Shown here: piece by piece, positions 42,370 through 54,234 of the stretch
Position numbering within the stretch: position 1 is the first letter of the stretch
Layout: each line of letters begins with the position of its first letter
Assembly (NCBI GenBank): GCA_030220185.1
Contig: JASPKZ010010273.1
Span: 2,128,501-2,192,500, forward strand
DNA length: 64,000 nucleotides
Direction: 5' to 3'
Source of the DNA: Diploptera punctata
Taxonomy: Eukaryota > Arthropoda > Insecta > Blattodea > Blaberidae
The notes under the pieces: generated by a model
The model's database searches: none
Told to the model about the DNA's origin: nothing
The model's input: only the letters and a program-made list of their open reading frames with translations
Position numbers and translations under genes: made by a program

Positions 42370-43400
42370 TATTGTACATATTTTGAGATAGAATGAAATT
42401 CCCAATGAACTGATTAGAGCAATAATATCAATTAACACACACTGCAAAACAGTAATCAAAGTGAAAGAATAGTGAAGTGAAGAAAATAACGCTGACAAAC
42501 GGTATTAGGCAAGGCGACTCTTTAACTTCATTCTTAATATTATAATAGATACAATTATTGAAAACATACCACCACGGTAGGGTTATGAAATTGGAAACAC
42601 TAGTTTTCACTTGATATATTACGCAGATGTTTTTTTTTGTTTTTTTTTTGTTTTTTTTTTTTAGAATTTGAAGATAATTTACAAAGATCTTTACATCAGT
42701 TTAATATAAATACAAGAAAATACAATATGGAAATTAATACGAATAAGACTAAATGCTTAACAATATAAAAAAAACGATGCAAATTAGAAGTGGAAAGAAA
42801 ATTTTATAGAACAAGTATCAGAATTTAATTATTTAGGTGTATTAATAACAAACACCAAACATTTAATAAAAGAAGTAAAGAAACAAGCTGATAAAGCAGT
42901 ACAAATATCAGGATATATGAAATATTTAATTTGGCATAACAGACATATATCAATAGAAAGCAAAATTTGTATATTCAAAATGATAGTTCGACCAGTTATC
43001 GTATATGAAGCAGAAACTAGGGCTGATATAACAAAAAGTAAACAAATAATAAGCACATGTGAAATGTACATCTTAAGAACTATTCAGGGGAAAACATTGA
43101 TAAAATACATAACACAGAAATTAGGGACAAATGTCATATTCAAGAGATAACCATATTTATTATCGACAGACGAAAATATTGGAAAGGTCACATAGAAAGA
43201 ATTGGAAGACAACCGACTTACAAAAAGAGCTAAAGCAGATAGACCAACAGATGGGAGAAGAACAAGTAGAAGACCAGCCAAGAGATGGATAGACAGTGGA
43301 GGCACATCCAATACGTCTTCTTCTGAGGATTGATTTTGGAAATAAAAAGGATGGAAATCCTACAAATTATGAAGAAGAAGAAAAAATTCTTTAAAATTTC
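42370..43400 (+). mobile_element. LINE, RT palm to 3' end, decayed
   Basis: Readable with frameshifts: ELIRAIISI (about 42410), TNGIRQGDSLTSFL (motif B), IDTIIENIP, YYADVFF where YADD is expected (about 42620) followed by a long T-rich insertion (42632-42662), FIEQVSEFNYLGVLITNTKH, the open block 42917-43149 with KICIFKMIVRPVIVYEAETR and KTLIKYITQKLG, then HIERIGRQ, RRTSRRPAKRWIDS and a GAA tail (43371-43382). It is closest to the 29.4 kb copy. The catalytic box is destroyed. Confidence 0.72.
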
Positions 43401-43404
43401 TGAT

Positions 43405-43745
43405 GTTAAGAGAATCTGTTTCATGATAATAAATTAATAACTTCTTATGTTCGTCGTTATTTTCTATAGAGCCCATGAAATGCCTTTAAAATACTCTCTT
43501 TACGCTACATGAGGAAGAAAGCTTATGAAACTAAAGCAAGAAAAATATTCATTTTAACATTAGATGAAAATATAATTTTCAAATTATTAATGCAAGTTTA
43601 TTTTCATATTATTCTTGCCTATCGTCAACCATCTAATCGTGTCCAGTGTAACGCAGCTCGAGGGATGAGATTAGATGAGGTCCGTATTATTGAATATATA
43701 TGAAGGCTATATAATGATACTGGCTGACCAGCCTTGACGCACAGA
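43405..43745. other. no recognisable gene or repeat
   Basis: AT-rich spacer. Confidence 0.45.
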
Positions 43746-43746
43746 T

Positions 43747-43852
43747 ATTATTATTATTATCGTTATTATTCTTAGTATTATTATTATCATTATTATCATT
43801 ATTATTATTATTTTTATTATTATTATTATCATCATCATCATCATCATCATTT
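43747..43852. repeat. (ATT)n/(ATC)n microsatellite
   Basis: Imperfect ATT run ending in ATC units. Confidence 0.9.
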
Positions 43853-43919
43853 TAGGGTTCACCTTCGATACCACGTATAGAAATAATGCTATAACTTTTT
43901 GAAAAATTATTATATTATA

Positions 43920-45540
43920 CAGTAAAACTTGCTCAAAGTGGAATCGCATGGGACCAATTTTTTTTCCGCATTGGACAAAATTCCGCATTATAAAAAACTA
44001 AAAATTATTAATAATATAATCTTCGATTGTAGAGCACCTTATGTCTTTTTATGTACCTTGGATTAATTATAGCTCTGCTGTCGTTGAAAACTGAAGTATA
44101 GTATGTATTTGCGACTTCGACGGTAACGCGCGAAAAAAAATAGTCCCATTTCGTCAGCGTTAAAATGTCTCTTAGGCGCGTATCCTGAAATTCAAGTATG
44201 CAGTTTCGGTTTTCGCTCACTCTCTACACTTTCTTCCACATTCTTTGATTCTCCGCAAATTACATTCCACACTAGATTGTGTCGTCTTTTAAAAATGTCC
44301 AGCCAACCTGAAGATTTCTTGAAATCGTTATTCCCTTAGGGATTTAACAAGAGCTAGAGCTTAACTTTGGAGCATCGGTCCGGAAATGTCTGGAGATTTA
44401 TCTTCAATCACTTTCACTTTTTCGTTTGATGAGAATGATACGTACGTTTCAGCCATCTTTATTCCGTAAATTGAAAACAATACCTGTGAAAGATGGGTCT
44501 CAGAACTTAACTAATTTAAGATTTTACAGTGCAATTGTTATTTGCGAGACAGGTATCTGTGTTTTGCATTAAGGCCGAATCTATACAAGTAGGATCTATA
44601 CAGTAAAAGCTCCTTATTCGCGGGGGATTTGTTCCGCAAATACAGAAACCGCGAATATGGAATGGTAATTAGTATGAGTATGTAGGGGATAGTTCCAAGG
44701 TTACAAAATAAAATAAAAATTATCAAAATAAAATAAATTGAGAGATTTTGAACAATTTATATTAATTATTACTGTCAGGTTTAGGCAAGGACTTAAAGTA
44801 CTTAGTAATTTTTTCCTGTTTTGCCGCTTTGAAAAGGTCATTCAATTAAGATTAAATTCAGCTGTGAATTCTGCGATATAATTCCTTATTTTGTTTCCGG
44901 ATTTCTTGATTCATCAACATTGAAACAGCCTGATATAGACGCAAACGACTCGCCACGCGTATAAACGGTCAAGCATTTTTATATTTACTTTAAGCGATAA
45001 CACTATTTTTTTTTCTCTTCGGTACTAATTATTTTTCTTTCCTTTTACTCGACATTATAAACTGGGAACAAAGCACAAGAGACACGTGTTATTCAATAAA
45101 AAAATTATTGCAACGAACAAGTTGAAACAATAATATACCGATCGTGGCGATGGAGGCATTTATCAAAGTACATATCGGCATGTGAAATACGACAACAGCT
45201 TTTAAGAATGTACTTTAGGGTCAGTGACAATTAGGTTTGTTTTGTTTTGATATTTGTCCATTTGGTTTGAATCGCTATCTGTAAAAGCCGTCTTGGCACC
45301 TGCCTTTAGTATATAAAAAAATAAAAAACTACTGATGGTTAATAAATAAATACCTTTCCGCTTTATAAAAATTTTTCATGAATTGTGTTGAAATATCCTT
45401 CCGTTTCCGCGTTGGACAGATTCCGTTTAATGGCTAATAGATACACGTAAAATTACTATTATTTCGCCGGTACCAATGAATTTGTTCACGTTGGACAAAT
45501 TTCCGCATTATTCACGTTCCGGATTAAACAAGTTTTACTG
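43920..45540. mobile_element. TIR element, pogo/Tigger-like, with nested element
   Basis: CAGTAAAACTTG at 43920 and its inverse complement CAAGTTTTACTG ending at 45540, with TA at 43918-43919 and 45541-45542. Subterminal sequence also pairs loosely (TGGACAAA and CCGCATTA occur near both ends). No transposase frame is recognisable. A second, different TIR element starts inside it at 44601, so the original element was about 0.9 kb. Confidence 0.75.
44601..45345. mobile_element. nested copy of the 24.3 kb TIR element, right end lost
   Basis: Starts CAGTAAAAGCTCCTTATTCG after TA (44599-44600) and follows the 24.3-25.6 kb element through TTTAGGCAAGGACTTAAAG, GGGAACAAAGCACAAGAG, ACCGATCGTGGCGATGG and AAAGCCGTCTTGG, without the 600-bp insertion of that copy. 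The match stops after the CCGTCTTG landmark and no right terminal repeat is found, so the end was deleted. Confidence 0.72.
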
Positions 45541-45544
45541 TAAT

Positions 45545-46190
45545 ATCAAATTGCATTATTATAAATGGGTATTGTCGATATGAGTATCTGCATTTGCATT
45601 AAGAACTCTTGTGAGTGTTCTCAGAATTTGATGATAAGTTTTTATGTCTGTGTAGTTTAGTTTGCTAACATACAATTTCTTAAAGTCCGGTTAGAATTCT
45701 ACAGGTGCTTTCTCAAGCGTAGTCATTTATTAACTGACAGGTCTACCAACTGGTAAACAATTATTTTACCTGCCACGCTATTTATTTCGAAGTATTTTAA
45801 ATCTGCTGTAAATCATGTGAAAGTGTTGCTTTTACCTCTGGCTGTTAAATTACGAGATTAAGGGAGCATTTTAAGAGAAAAAAAGAGCACGATGCCTTTC
45901 AGGCTGAAAACAGTGATTATGGAACATAAATTATGGTCTCATACTCTCATTCTCCATATAACTTGGACAAAGAATTTTACTGTTAAGTAAAGTTTATTTG
46001 GTAATGAACACTGCTGTTATTCAACTAAATGGAGTAACCGTCTGATACAAGGATCTTAGGCTGAATGATAATTGTATTTCTGGGATAGTATTTCACAATT
46101 ACTATGATTGCAACACATCGTTACCCATTTAGAGTACAGTCAATTTTTTGAAAAAATTCCATTTTGTTGGTTTTAACTGAATAGGATCTG
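45545..46190. other. no recognisable gene or repeat
   Basis: AT-rich spacer. Confidence 0.45.
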
Positions 46191-46195
46191 TTGTT

Positions 46196-46326
46196 TTGGT
46201 AACAAGTAAACATAGGCTCAAATGTGGAAATTCATGCTATTATTCATTAAATGGCCTCTTGACATTCCAACTTGTATCAAAAAACGTTAAACCAAGCCTA
46301 ATATACAAATTTAGACTTAAACAATT

Positions 46327-46403
<77 letters not shown>

Positions 46404-46560
46404 AATGTTCGTGTTAGGATTTGAGAATAGAATACCAAAATCAGCATACAGCTATTCACCACTAGGAAGAAGAAGTTTGGGAAGACCAAAAAAAGATAGA
46501 AAGAGCAGCAATTTGGAGCCGAAACAGGCTAGTAAATAAGCCCAAACCGTGAAGAAGAAT
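46196..46560 (+). mobile_element. LINE scraps around a CT/TA microsatellite
   Basis: SKHRLKCGNSCYYSLNGLLT and FQLVSKNVK (46203-46293) match IKHRLNSGNACYYALQRLL and QLLSKNVK of the RTE-like family. A CT run (46333-46361) and TA run (46362-46400) follow, then RIEYQNQHTAIHH and EEEVWEDQKK, a C-terminal scrap ending in GAAGAAGAATAAGAAG that looks like the GAA-tailed lineage. The join of two lineages at the microsatellite suggests an insertion into a repeat tail or recombination there. Confidence 0.5.
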
Positions 46561-46599
46561 AAGAAGTGTTAGGATTCCTGAGTAGTACAGATGGTTAGA

Positions 46600-47880
46600 C
46601 TCTTTCTTTTCATTCCATATATGTATGTTTTATATAAAAATAGGCCTACACATCTATGTGATATCTTGTCATGTGATTTGCCATTCTTATTCATACTGCT
46701 CCAGCATCTGGAAGAAAATATCCTCGTTAGTAATAGGGCTATATGTTTATATTTTATTCAAATGTCAAAGATAGATTACTTTAATTCAATTTATAAATTA
46801 TACTTCACTATGTTACTAGTACAATATAAGATAATAACTTACATATCCAAATATCGACTAAAACAGTTCTCTACGTAGTTCTAGAAAATATTTTGTCCGT
46901 TGATGCTTCAATCTTATTTCATAATATACCAGTCTCTGGAATAAAAAGAACGCTATTAGTAATACATATATATTTTTTATTCAAATATCAAATTTATGTT
47001 ACTTTTATTTCATAAATTTCAATATAGCCTACTCTTTTATGGTCATTAGTAAAATATAATATTCATAATTTACTTGCAAATATCCATATATTGGCTAGTA
47101 TATAGACCTATGTGATATATTATCCTGTGCTACTAAATTATTTTTCATTAAAAAATCTGTATTATGTTTATTTTTTATTCAAATACAAACTATGTTACTT
47201 ACGCCTACTACATAAACCTGTTCAGACGGCCTATCTTGTCTTGTGCCAGCAAATGATTCTCATTTTCTTTTAAACTACGCCAGTCTCTGCAAGGAAAAAA
47301 GGACACGAATATTAATAAAATATGTTCAATAAATTTTTATTCAAATATCAAAGATATTTGGCCTTAACTTTATTTTATAAATATATACTACACTACGTAT
47401 TATTATTGAAATATAATATCTATAACTTAATTTCAAAGATCCATATAAATAGGTCTCTCTAAAAAATTGTATTCTATTTTGTCGAGTATCAACACCTGAT
47501 TATCCATTCCTCTTTCAATTACGACAGTATTTGCAATGAAAAGAACAGAATTAACAATATATGTTAGATTACTTTAATTGAATATTGTATATTATACTAC
47601 ACCATATTAGTAAAATATAACCTATTTAATTTATCATGTAAATATCCACATAAACAATTATTTTCTATATAAACATATGGGATGTCACCAACCGATTCTC
47701 CATTCCTGTTTCAAACTGCCCCAGTCTCTGCAAGGAAATGTGACACTTCCAGTAACAAATGTTTATTTTATTCAAATATAAAATGTATATAACTTTAATT
47801 TTATTTTATATACTTTACTGCACTCTTTTATTAATAAATTATAATAACCATAACTTACATGCTAATATCCATGTAAACAG
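46600..47880 (+). repeat. decayed tandem array, about 190-250-bp units
   Basis: Recurrent blocks in fixed order: CCATTC, TT and CAGTCTCTGCAAGGAAAA-like (about 46700, 46930, 47270, 47525, 47713), then TTATTTTATTCAAATAT, then ATTTTATAAAT and TACTACACTA-like sequence, then AGTAAAATATAAT and ATAACTTACATGCAAATAT with CCATATAAACA. At least five units are discernible, much diverged, one with an internal deletion near 47130. No coding or SINE signature. Confidence 0.65.
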
Positions 47881-47881
47881 T

Positions 47882-48165
47882 ACTTTATTAACAGGGCACG
47901 GGAAAATAAACAGTTATTACTATATCGTTTTAAAATAAAAGACAGCCTCTTGTGTACATGCGGAAACTCAGAACAAACGATAGAGCATCTATTGTTTGAA
48001 TGTACAGAACTACAAATAGAAAGACAGTTATTTAAGAACATCATGATTAACAAATATGGTAAATGGACATTCGATAATGTAGGTAAGACTAGTACAGGAT
48101 ACACAGTTGAATTAATTTCATTCATTAATTCAATAGATTTAAACAGATTATAGAGCAAAACCAAG
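47882..48165 (+). mobile_element. LINE C-terminal zinc-knuckle fragment
   Basis: Reading NRARENKQLLLYRFKIKDS then LLCTCGNSEQTIEHLLFECT, a CxC-x8-H-x4-C knuckle of the kind found at the C-terminus of jockey/I-type LINE proteins, then LISFINSIDLNRL and a stop at 48153. It is open from 47882 to the stop apart from the start, so the C-terminus is intact but truncated at the 5' side. It is similar in type, not in sequence, to the knuckle nested in the mariner. Confidence 0.7.
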
Positions 48166-48419
48166 CCAATTCAATGAGTGGAACAAATAGATCATAACAT
48201 TGCAATTGGCCATAGAACATGAATGAAGCAAAATAAAATTGTGCAAATACTGTTATGAAAATAATTCTGTAAATTAAAGCATGTAGTAGCCTACTGTATT
48301 CCTGATAGGAGTCTCAAACGGTACTATATCGGGCAATATTCTCGGAAATATCTAAAATACATGATTAATTTAGTAAAGAGCCCATAACTGTTTTAGATTC
48401 AGCAGACACGAATACGATT

Positions 48420-48730
48420 CCTGATATGGAGAAGTTTTCTTAATAATCTTTTTTTTCCCCTCGCCTCTAAGAAAAAATTAATATAAAAACTTGTAAGTTC
48501 CAAATTTCTCACAACACCATGTGGGCATCTTCATAACTCAAATGCCATTATTTAGTATGAATGTATGGGTGAATAATATTGTCTTAGATCTCGTGTTGTC
48601 TCGAAGCATTATTGCTTATCAGTCAACATTGAAAGGCCTTCACATCCTTGTGTGGTCAATTAAATATCGGTATGAAGTACGTAGTCCATAGTTAAAAATT
48701 CTCTTCCCACAGGCCTTAACTCGGTAAAGT
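48420..48730 (+). mobile_element. SINE family A, tail type 2, old copy
   Basis: Degenerate body (TTTTCCCCTCGCCTCTAAG) and type-2 tail (TATTTAGTATGAATGTATGG, CGTGTTGTCTCGAAGCA, TTAAAAATTCTCTTCCCACA). The B box is barely recognisable, so this is an old copy. Confidence 0.65.
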
Positions 48731-48968
48731 TATGGAAGTATGGGTTACGATAAAGGGAGAGGTTAAATAAAAACAGAGAGAGCGATAGCTATAAAGAATT
48801 ACCCGGCAACAAAAAGGGATCAAGTGATTAATTTATTAAGACAGTTTCGAATAAAATTGCTGCTTCTGCTTTTTATTTCAAACAACCGCTTTCCTCTGAA
48901 ATGTCAATTTAGGTCTCTATGGCACTATAAAAGCTCTATATGATTTTTACATTACATAAAGAAAGAGT

Positions 48969-49297
48969 GGCGGCTCCGTGGCGCAAGCGATTAGACGCTC
49001 AACTCTCACCGCTGAGGTCCCAAAATCAAGTCTCGGTCACTCCATGTGGGTTTCGTTGTGGAGGAAACGGAGCTTGGGCAGGTTTTTCTCGAGGTTTCTC
49101 CCGTTTTCCCCTGCCACAAATTTCATTCCACGATTTCTCCATACTCATCGCATCCATTTAATTCATGCGCCCCTGTGACGGTGCGTCAGGAGTGGTCGGC
49201 CGGCACCCTTGTAGTTCACAGATCTCTATAAATATAGGGGCTTCATCTCATCTCATCCTTCGAGTTGGACACGAGTTGAGGACATTTATTATGTTTT
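48969..49297 (+). mobile_element. SINE family E, exact target duplication
   Basis: Flanked by perfect 14-bp repeats CATAAAGAAAGAGT (48955-48968 and 49298-49311). It starts GGCGGCTCCGTGGCGCAAGC (tRNA-like A box), continues with GAGGTTTCTCCCGTTTTCCC and CCTGTGACGGTGCG, then CATCTCATCTCATCC and GAGTTGGACACGAGTTGAGG at the 3' end. The complete duplication makes this a recent insertion. Confidence 0.93.
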
Positions 49298-49314
49298 CAT
49301 AAAGAAAGAGTAAA

Positions 49315-49880
49315 CATTTACATTAATTTAAAAATCCTAGCTCTATTAATATTGTTATTTTAATCTTCTGACATCTAACAAATTGTCATTCGCAGTCTTG
49401 CTTCCCGATACAATGTTAAGTTGGTATCACCATCGCTCTCTAATGGTACTTTATGTTTATATTTAAAATAGCATTAGTAATTAAATTAAAGCTAGGTATA
49501 AAACTGAAATAGGGTATAAATTAGTAGATCCAATTATATAATTAGAATAAGAAAAAAGTGGTGACATTTTATATAAAGAGAAAAATCTATATAACTAGAA
49601 CAATAACAAAAAAATAACATTTTAAGGTTTTTAAATATAATGAGGGTAAATCCAATTTTGCTAAACATTAATAGAATCAGGTCACCAATTTAGTACAATA
49701 ATTGGCTAGGTGTTACCCGTTATCCACAAAGAAATTTGAAAATCAATGTCCTGGAAGAAATCGGGGTAGTAAAAGAAGCCAAGAACGTACAATTACTAAA
49801 TGAGAACATATCCAGTGATCTGAACCCTCTTTACATCAACATTTTATACCATTACAGAAGCAATAGATAAAAATATGTTT
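49315..49880. other. no recognisable gene or repeat
   Basis: AT-rich spacer. Confidence 0.45.
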
Positions 49881-49884
49881 AGAA

Positions 49885-50145
49885 ATCATCATCATCTCCT
49901 TTATCACCTATCAGGAACATACGACATTCACAAGCGTTGCCAACGGATCCTATTCTGAGCCAACTTCTTCACTTCCCTCCAGGTTATCTCCTACTTTGCA
50001 ATTTCTTCAAGGATGGTTCTCTTCCATGTCTGTTTTATGTCTGCCCCTTGTATCCTTGGGAGGTTCCAACCCAATGCAGTTCTTTCAATCGAACCACGAA
50101 CTTTTCGTAATGTATGACATACCCAGTTCCATTTTCACTTTTTTA
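49885..50145 (-). mobile_element. LINE 3' end
   Basis: Minus strand: WNWVCHTLRKVRGSIERTAL, GWNLPRIQGADIKQTWKRTI, LEEIAK, then WREVKKLAQNRIRWQRL. The order GHxLRK, then ERxALxW, then TWKRxIxEE is that of a LINE C-terminus. The extreme 3' end passes into GATGATGAT. Confidence 0.65.
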
Positions 50146-50149
50146 TTTC

Positions 50150-50935
50150 CATTTTAATTTCTTTGTAGTCATTCTTCCCATAATTCTTTATTTGATATTG
50201 TTTCTGGGCATTTTATTCTTAACGATTTCTTTAGGCATCTGTTTATGAATACTTTCTATATAGTTTGTATGGTTTTACTAGTTTTCCAGGATTCACAAGC
50301 ATAAAATAGCACAGATTTAATGTTAGTATGTAAGATTTTTTAAATTTTGTATGTCTAGAGATAAAGCATGATTTCTATAGGCCTACTGGATATACTGGAC
50401 AAGGCCTCCTGAATAATTGGGAGTATTTAATACGACGACTTTGATCTCAGGTTCCAATTTTATATTTTAACTTTTGAAGTTAGAAATACTTTCTCATCAA
50501 TTTTTCTAGTCATCTAAATGAGTGTTTATTTATTTCGGGTCATTATATACAATTTTAATCAGAATTTTTGTTATAAACAATAGGTATATGTATGCAAGGT
50601 CTTACTCCATTGAATTTTTCAAACCACAAAACATTTCTGGAACAAAACACAACAAATATATATATATATATATATACGTCAAATGTTCAGAGTATTGAAA
50701 GAGCCTGCAATCTTCATTTGTGTGCACAGGGTTGCATCCGCATAATGAGCCGCAGAACGCTGCCATCTACCTAATTGAGCCTCATGTTAGGGGATGTCTT
50801 CATCTCTTTTGATGTACAGTTGAATATAAACGTTTGTATAAGACTGGGATGCTTCTACTTTTACAATCAGCTAAATTGTGCGGAGAAGAGTAGAAGTATA
50901 GGGGCTGTGTGTAAACATTACAGCCATTTAGCTAG
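50150..50935. other. no recognisable gene; TA run inside
   Basis: AT-rich; a TA run lies at 50656-50677. No motif recognised. Confidence 0.45.
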
Positions 50936-50941
50936 GTATTT

Positions 50942-50964
50942 AGATAATAGTAATAATAATAGTA

Positions 50965-51009
<45 letters not shown>

Positions 51010-51039
51010 GTAACTAGGCACTTAGATAAATAATAAAAG

Positions 51040-51086
<47 letters not shown>
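50942..51086. repeat. (AAT)n and inverted (ATT)n microsatellites
   Basis: AAT run (50942-51007) followed 35 bp later by ATT run (51042-51086), so the two can pair as a hairpin. Confidence 0.9.
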
Positions 51087-51087
<1 letters not shown>

Positions 51088-51148
51088 ATTAACGCATAAT
51101 AATCAGTTCATATTCAACGTTTGATGAAATATTTAAACAGTCCTTTAT

Positions 51149-51461
51149 AAGTAAAGTAAAGTAAAGTAATCCCACTACAGGCCTCAGGAGGCCCTTGGGG
51201 CAGTAGGAGGTTAAGGCACCCACTATTTCTGGACAATCGGCACTTGATGTCAGCCGGGTTGTCAGCCCTGCGTGACGGCCGCCTTTACCCCCAGAACAAG
51301 CGTCTGGTACTCATTTCCGTTAGAGGCTGAGTCGACCCCAGGGCCATAGTGCCGCCAGACGGTTTGGGTCAGTTTAAAAATCCTGACCCCACCGGGACTT
51401 GAACCCTCGACCTTCCGGCTTGTAGCTCAGTGCCTTAACCACTACGCTACGGCGTGCCCCC
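51149..51461 (-). mobile_element. SINE family F, exact target duplication
   Basis: Flanked by perfect 14-bp repeats AAACAGTCCTTTAT (51135-51148 and 51462-51475). The minus-strand head is GGGGCACGCCGTAGCGTAGT (A box with GGTTAAGGCAC) and GAGGGTTCAAGTCCCG (B box). The body is GC-rich compared with the surroundings (GGCGGCACTATGGCCCTGGG, GGCCGTCACGCAGGGCTG) and the 3' tail is a TTTAC/ACTTT repeat (TAAAG units at 51150-51167 on the plus strand). Confidence 0.95.
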
Positions 51462-51475
51462 AAACAGTCCTTTAT

Positions 51476-52172
51476 GTATTATATAATGGAAATGGACAGC
51501 TAACGACAAATGAGGGAAAATTTGAGGAAGTGGCTAAATTCAAATACCTAGGAACAATAATCACAAATAGGAATGAGATGCACAGATAAATTAAACATAG
51601 GCTCAATTCTGGAAATGCGTGCTATTATGCATTGCAGATACTCTTGATGTCCCAACTCCTTTCAAAAAAACGTTAAACTGAAAATATATAAAACTATTAT
51701 TCTACCAGTTATATTATATGGGTGCGAAACATGGACTCTTACTTTAAGGGAGGAAAGGATATTACAAGTAGAGAATAAAGTACTTAGGAAAATTTTTGGA
51801 CCAAAGAGAGATGAACAGACAGGTGAATGGAGAAGACTTCATAACAATGAATTACATAGTCTTTATAGGAAGCCAGATATAATAATAACAGTCAAGTCTC
51901 GTAGACTGCGATGGGCAGGACATGTTGCACATATGGGGAATGAAAGACTTGCATGGAGGCTTCTTGTAGGAAAGCCAGAGGGAAAACGCCCAGTTGGTAG
52001 ACCAAGAATGAGGTGGGAGAATAACATTAACTATGATTTGAGGGAAGTAGATTATATCAGGGAATGATTGGAAAGTATTAGCTCAGGATAGGGACGTATG
52101 GAGGGCTTATGTCCGCGCGGCCATGAACCTACGGTTTCGATAGTGCCAGTGAGTAAGTGAGTAAGTAAGTAC
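51476..52172 (+). mobile_element. RTE-like LINE 3' end, recent but broken
   Basis: Nearly collinear with 37375-38066: NGNGQLTTNEGKFEEVAKFK, IKHRLNSGNACYYALQ, YGCETWTLTLREER, RWAGHVAHMGNERLAW, GRPRMRWENNINYDLREVDY. Single-base indels (for example an extra A near 51669 and an extra T near 52054) break the frame. The 3' end is TAGTGCCAGTGAG plus TAAG repeats, then a TATG/TA repeat. 5'-truncated right at the SINE F flank. Confidence 0.9.
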
Positions 52173-52194
52173 TCCAAAAGTACTGTATGCATAT

Positions 52195-52250
52195 GTATGT
52201 ATGTATGTATGTATGTATATATATATATGTATGTATGTATATATATATGT
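52195..52250. repeat. (TATG)n/(TA)n microsatellite
   Basis: Tetranucleotide ATGT repeat with TA blocks shortly after the LINE tail. Confidence 0.9.
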
Positions 52251-52381
52251 TAGATTTTACTTCAATATAGGCTGATTGAATTCCAAGTTATGTCTGAACG
52301 ATTCTGAAAAAATGGTATCTTTCAACTATCCGGATCGAGATAGGGTAATCGAAATCCCTTTCTGACTTTTTCGAGAGTTAA

Positions 52382-52402
52382 TAATGATAATAATAATAAT
52401 AC

Positions 52403-52451
<49 letters not shown>

Positions 52452-52985
52452 AGTGATAATGAGCAAGAGGAAGGCGTGACGTTGGAAGACCTAGAAGACG
52501 TTGGGCTGATGCAATATGAAGTCGGAACGGGCAATTGCCTAATCCCTGGAGTGATGATGATGATGATATATGATAATAATAATGATAATAATGATAATAA
52601 TAATAATAATAATAATAATGATAATAATAATAGTAATAGTAATAGTAATAATAATAATAGTAATAGTAATAGTAATAATAATAGTAATAGTAATAATAGT
52701 AATATTAATAATAATAATAATGATACTAATAACAGTAATAATCTTCTTCACTTCCTGGTTTAGGCAAGAGTTGCCTGTTCCGATAACAGTAATAATAAGT
52801 AATAATAATAAATTACTATTATTTATTATTATAATTATTATTATTATAATTATTATTATTATAATAATTATTATTATAATTATAATTATTATTATAATTA
52901 TTATTATTATTAATAATTTTATTATTATTATAATAATAATAATTATTATTATAATTATAATAATAATTATTATTATTATATCCTT
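52382..52985. repeat. long (AAT)n, (GATAAT)n, (AGTAAT)n compound array
   Basis: AAT-based repeats 52382-52450, 52565-52740 and 52795-52985, the last mixing AAT and ATT so that it can fold on itself. Between them lie LINE-end scraps: EQEEGVTLEDLEDVG and GTGNCLIPGVMMMM (52462-52565) and an inverted GAACAGGCAACTCTTGCC (52760-52785). Confidence 0.85.
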
Positions 52986-52989
52986 CATA

Positions 52990-54230
52990 CTTTATACATC
53001 TTTATACATCACAATATCAGTTCTTGATGTCGTTTTCTATAAAGGTCACCATATATTTTATTAGCTTATGCATTTTAAAATAATATATTATTTTTGTGGA
53101 ATTGTTCTTTCAGAAGGTTAATTTATGTTCTTAATTATTTTTTATTGTTTTCGTTTCTTTTACGATCGGTTCTTTACAACATTGAAATTCTTCCTGAAGA
53201 AATTAATTCGTCTGAATATATTTCTTAACTTCTCCTGTATTTTTCCATATTTTGTTACAAAGTTAAAATTTAAAAAAAAATGCACCTATGTAAATATCCA
53301 CATCATATACATGTCCACAACTAACATGCCCATGTAAAACGTCCATACCAGAAATGTCCACGAGACATATGGTCCAAGGGACAATGTCTAAATGTTGCAT
53401 ATTTTACGATGGGTATATGTCCATAAAATCCATATTTCTTTTTTTATCACGGCAGAAATAATACTATAAAAGAAAATAAAAATATATTATTTCACATCAT
53501 TTATAAACATCACTTCCATTCTAGAACCAGGAATGGGAAAAAATATTAAAACCACGTGTGCAGATGAGCAGACGTGTAAGGCAGGTGCGTCAAATATGGA
53601 TCTGGAAAACATATTTTGAAGGATAAAAGTTCTCAGTGTCTACATATTACAAATTCTGCTGACGTTCGTGTTAAAAAGGTAACTGAGAATATAAAGTTAA
53701 GACCTATCGAATGCCCACATGTCCTTCCGTTCCGAATAGTGAGATAAATAACATGACCTATTAATAATACTTTAGAAGGACAATTAACAAAGAAAAATCC
53801 GTACTTGAGCCCCTAGTATAAAATCGTTGCAGAAGGAACTTGAAATTCGCATTACACATACGCATACAGCACGAGGAGAAATGTTCTTTGTATATGCCTT
53901 GAGAAATGACAACCAGACATAATTTTGTCCACATCAACAGAAACTGAGAGTTTCTATGTGTATCTCAAATTTTATTTACGGATACTGCGGTACCAAGGCA
54001 ATTTCTTTAACTTTGTACGATTTATGGTAGGCATACTGTTCTTCCGTTAGTTTCTTGTCCTGTGGCCAGGAAAACCGAAGAAGTTTAGTCTATTATTATG
54101 AAAATAATCGGCATGAAGCCCATACTCAAGAAATGGAATTACATTTGTGTAAGATATTTAATCATCATAATACCTGTAAATTTCATAACATAATAATCAA
54201 TGTCGTAATAAAATTTGGAAACTTGTCTCT
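52990..54230. other. no recognisable gene or repeat
   Basis: AT-rich 1.2 kb. GTCCA-containing words recur at 53284-53420, but no regular period could be fixed. Confidence 0.45.
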
Positions 54231-54234
54231 AACG

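Noticed and set aside
52539..53064. Poly-isoleucine and poly-asparagine frames
   Set aside because: AAT/ATT microsatellite translated in different phases.
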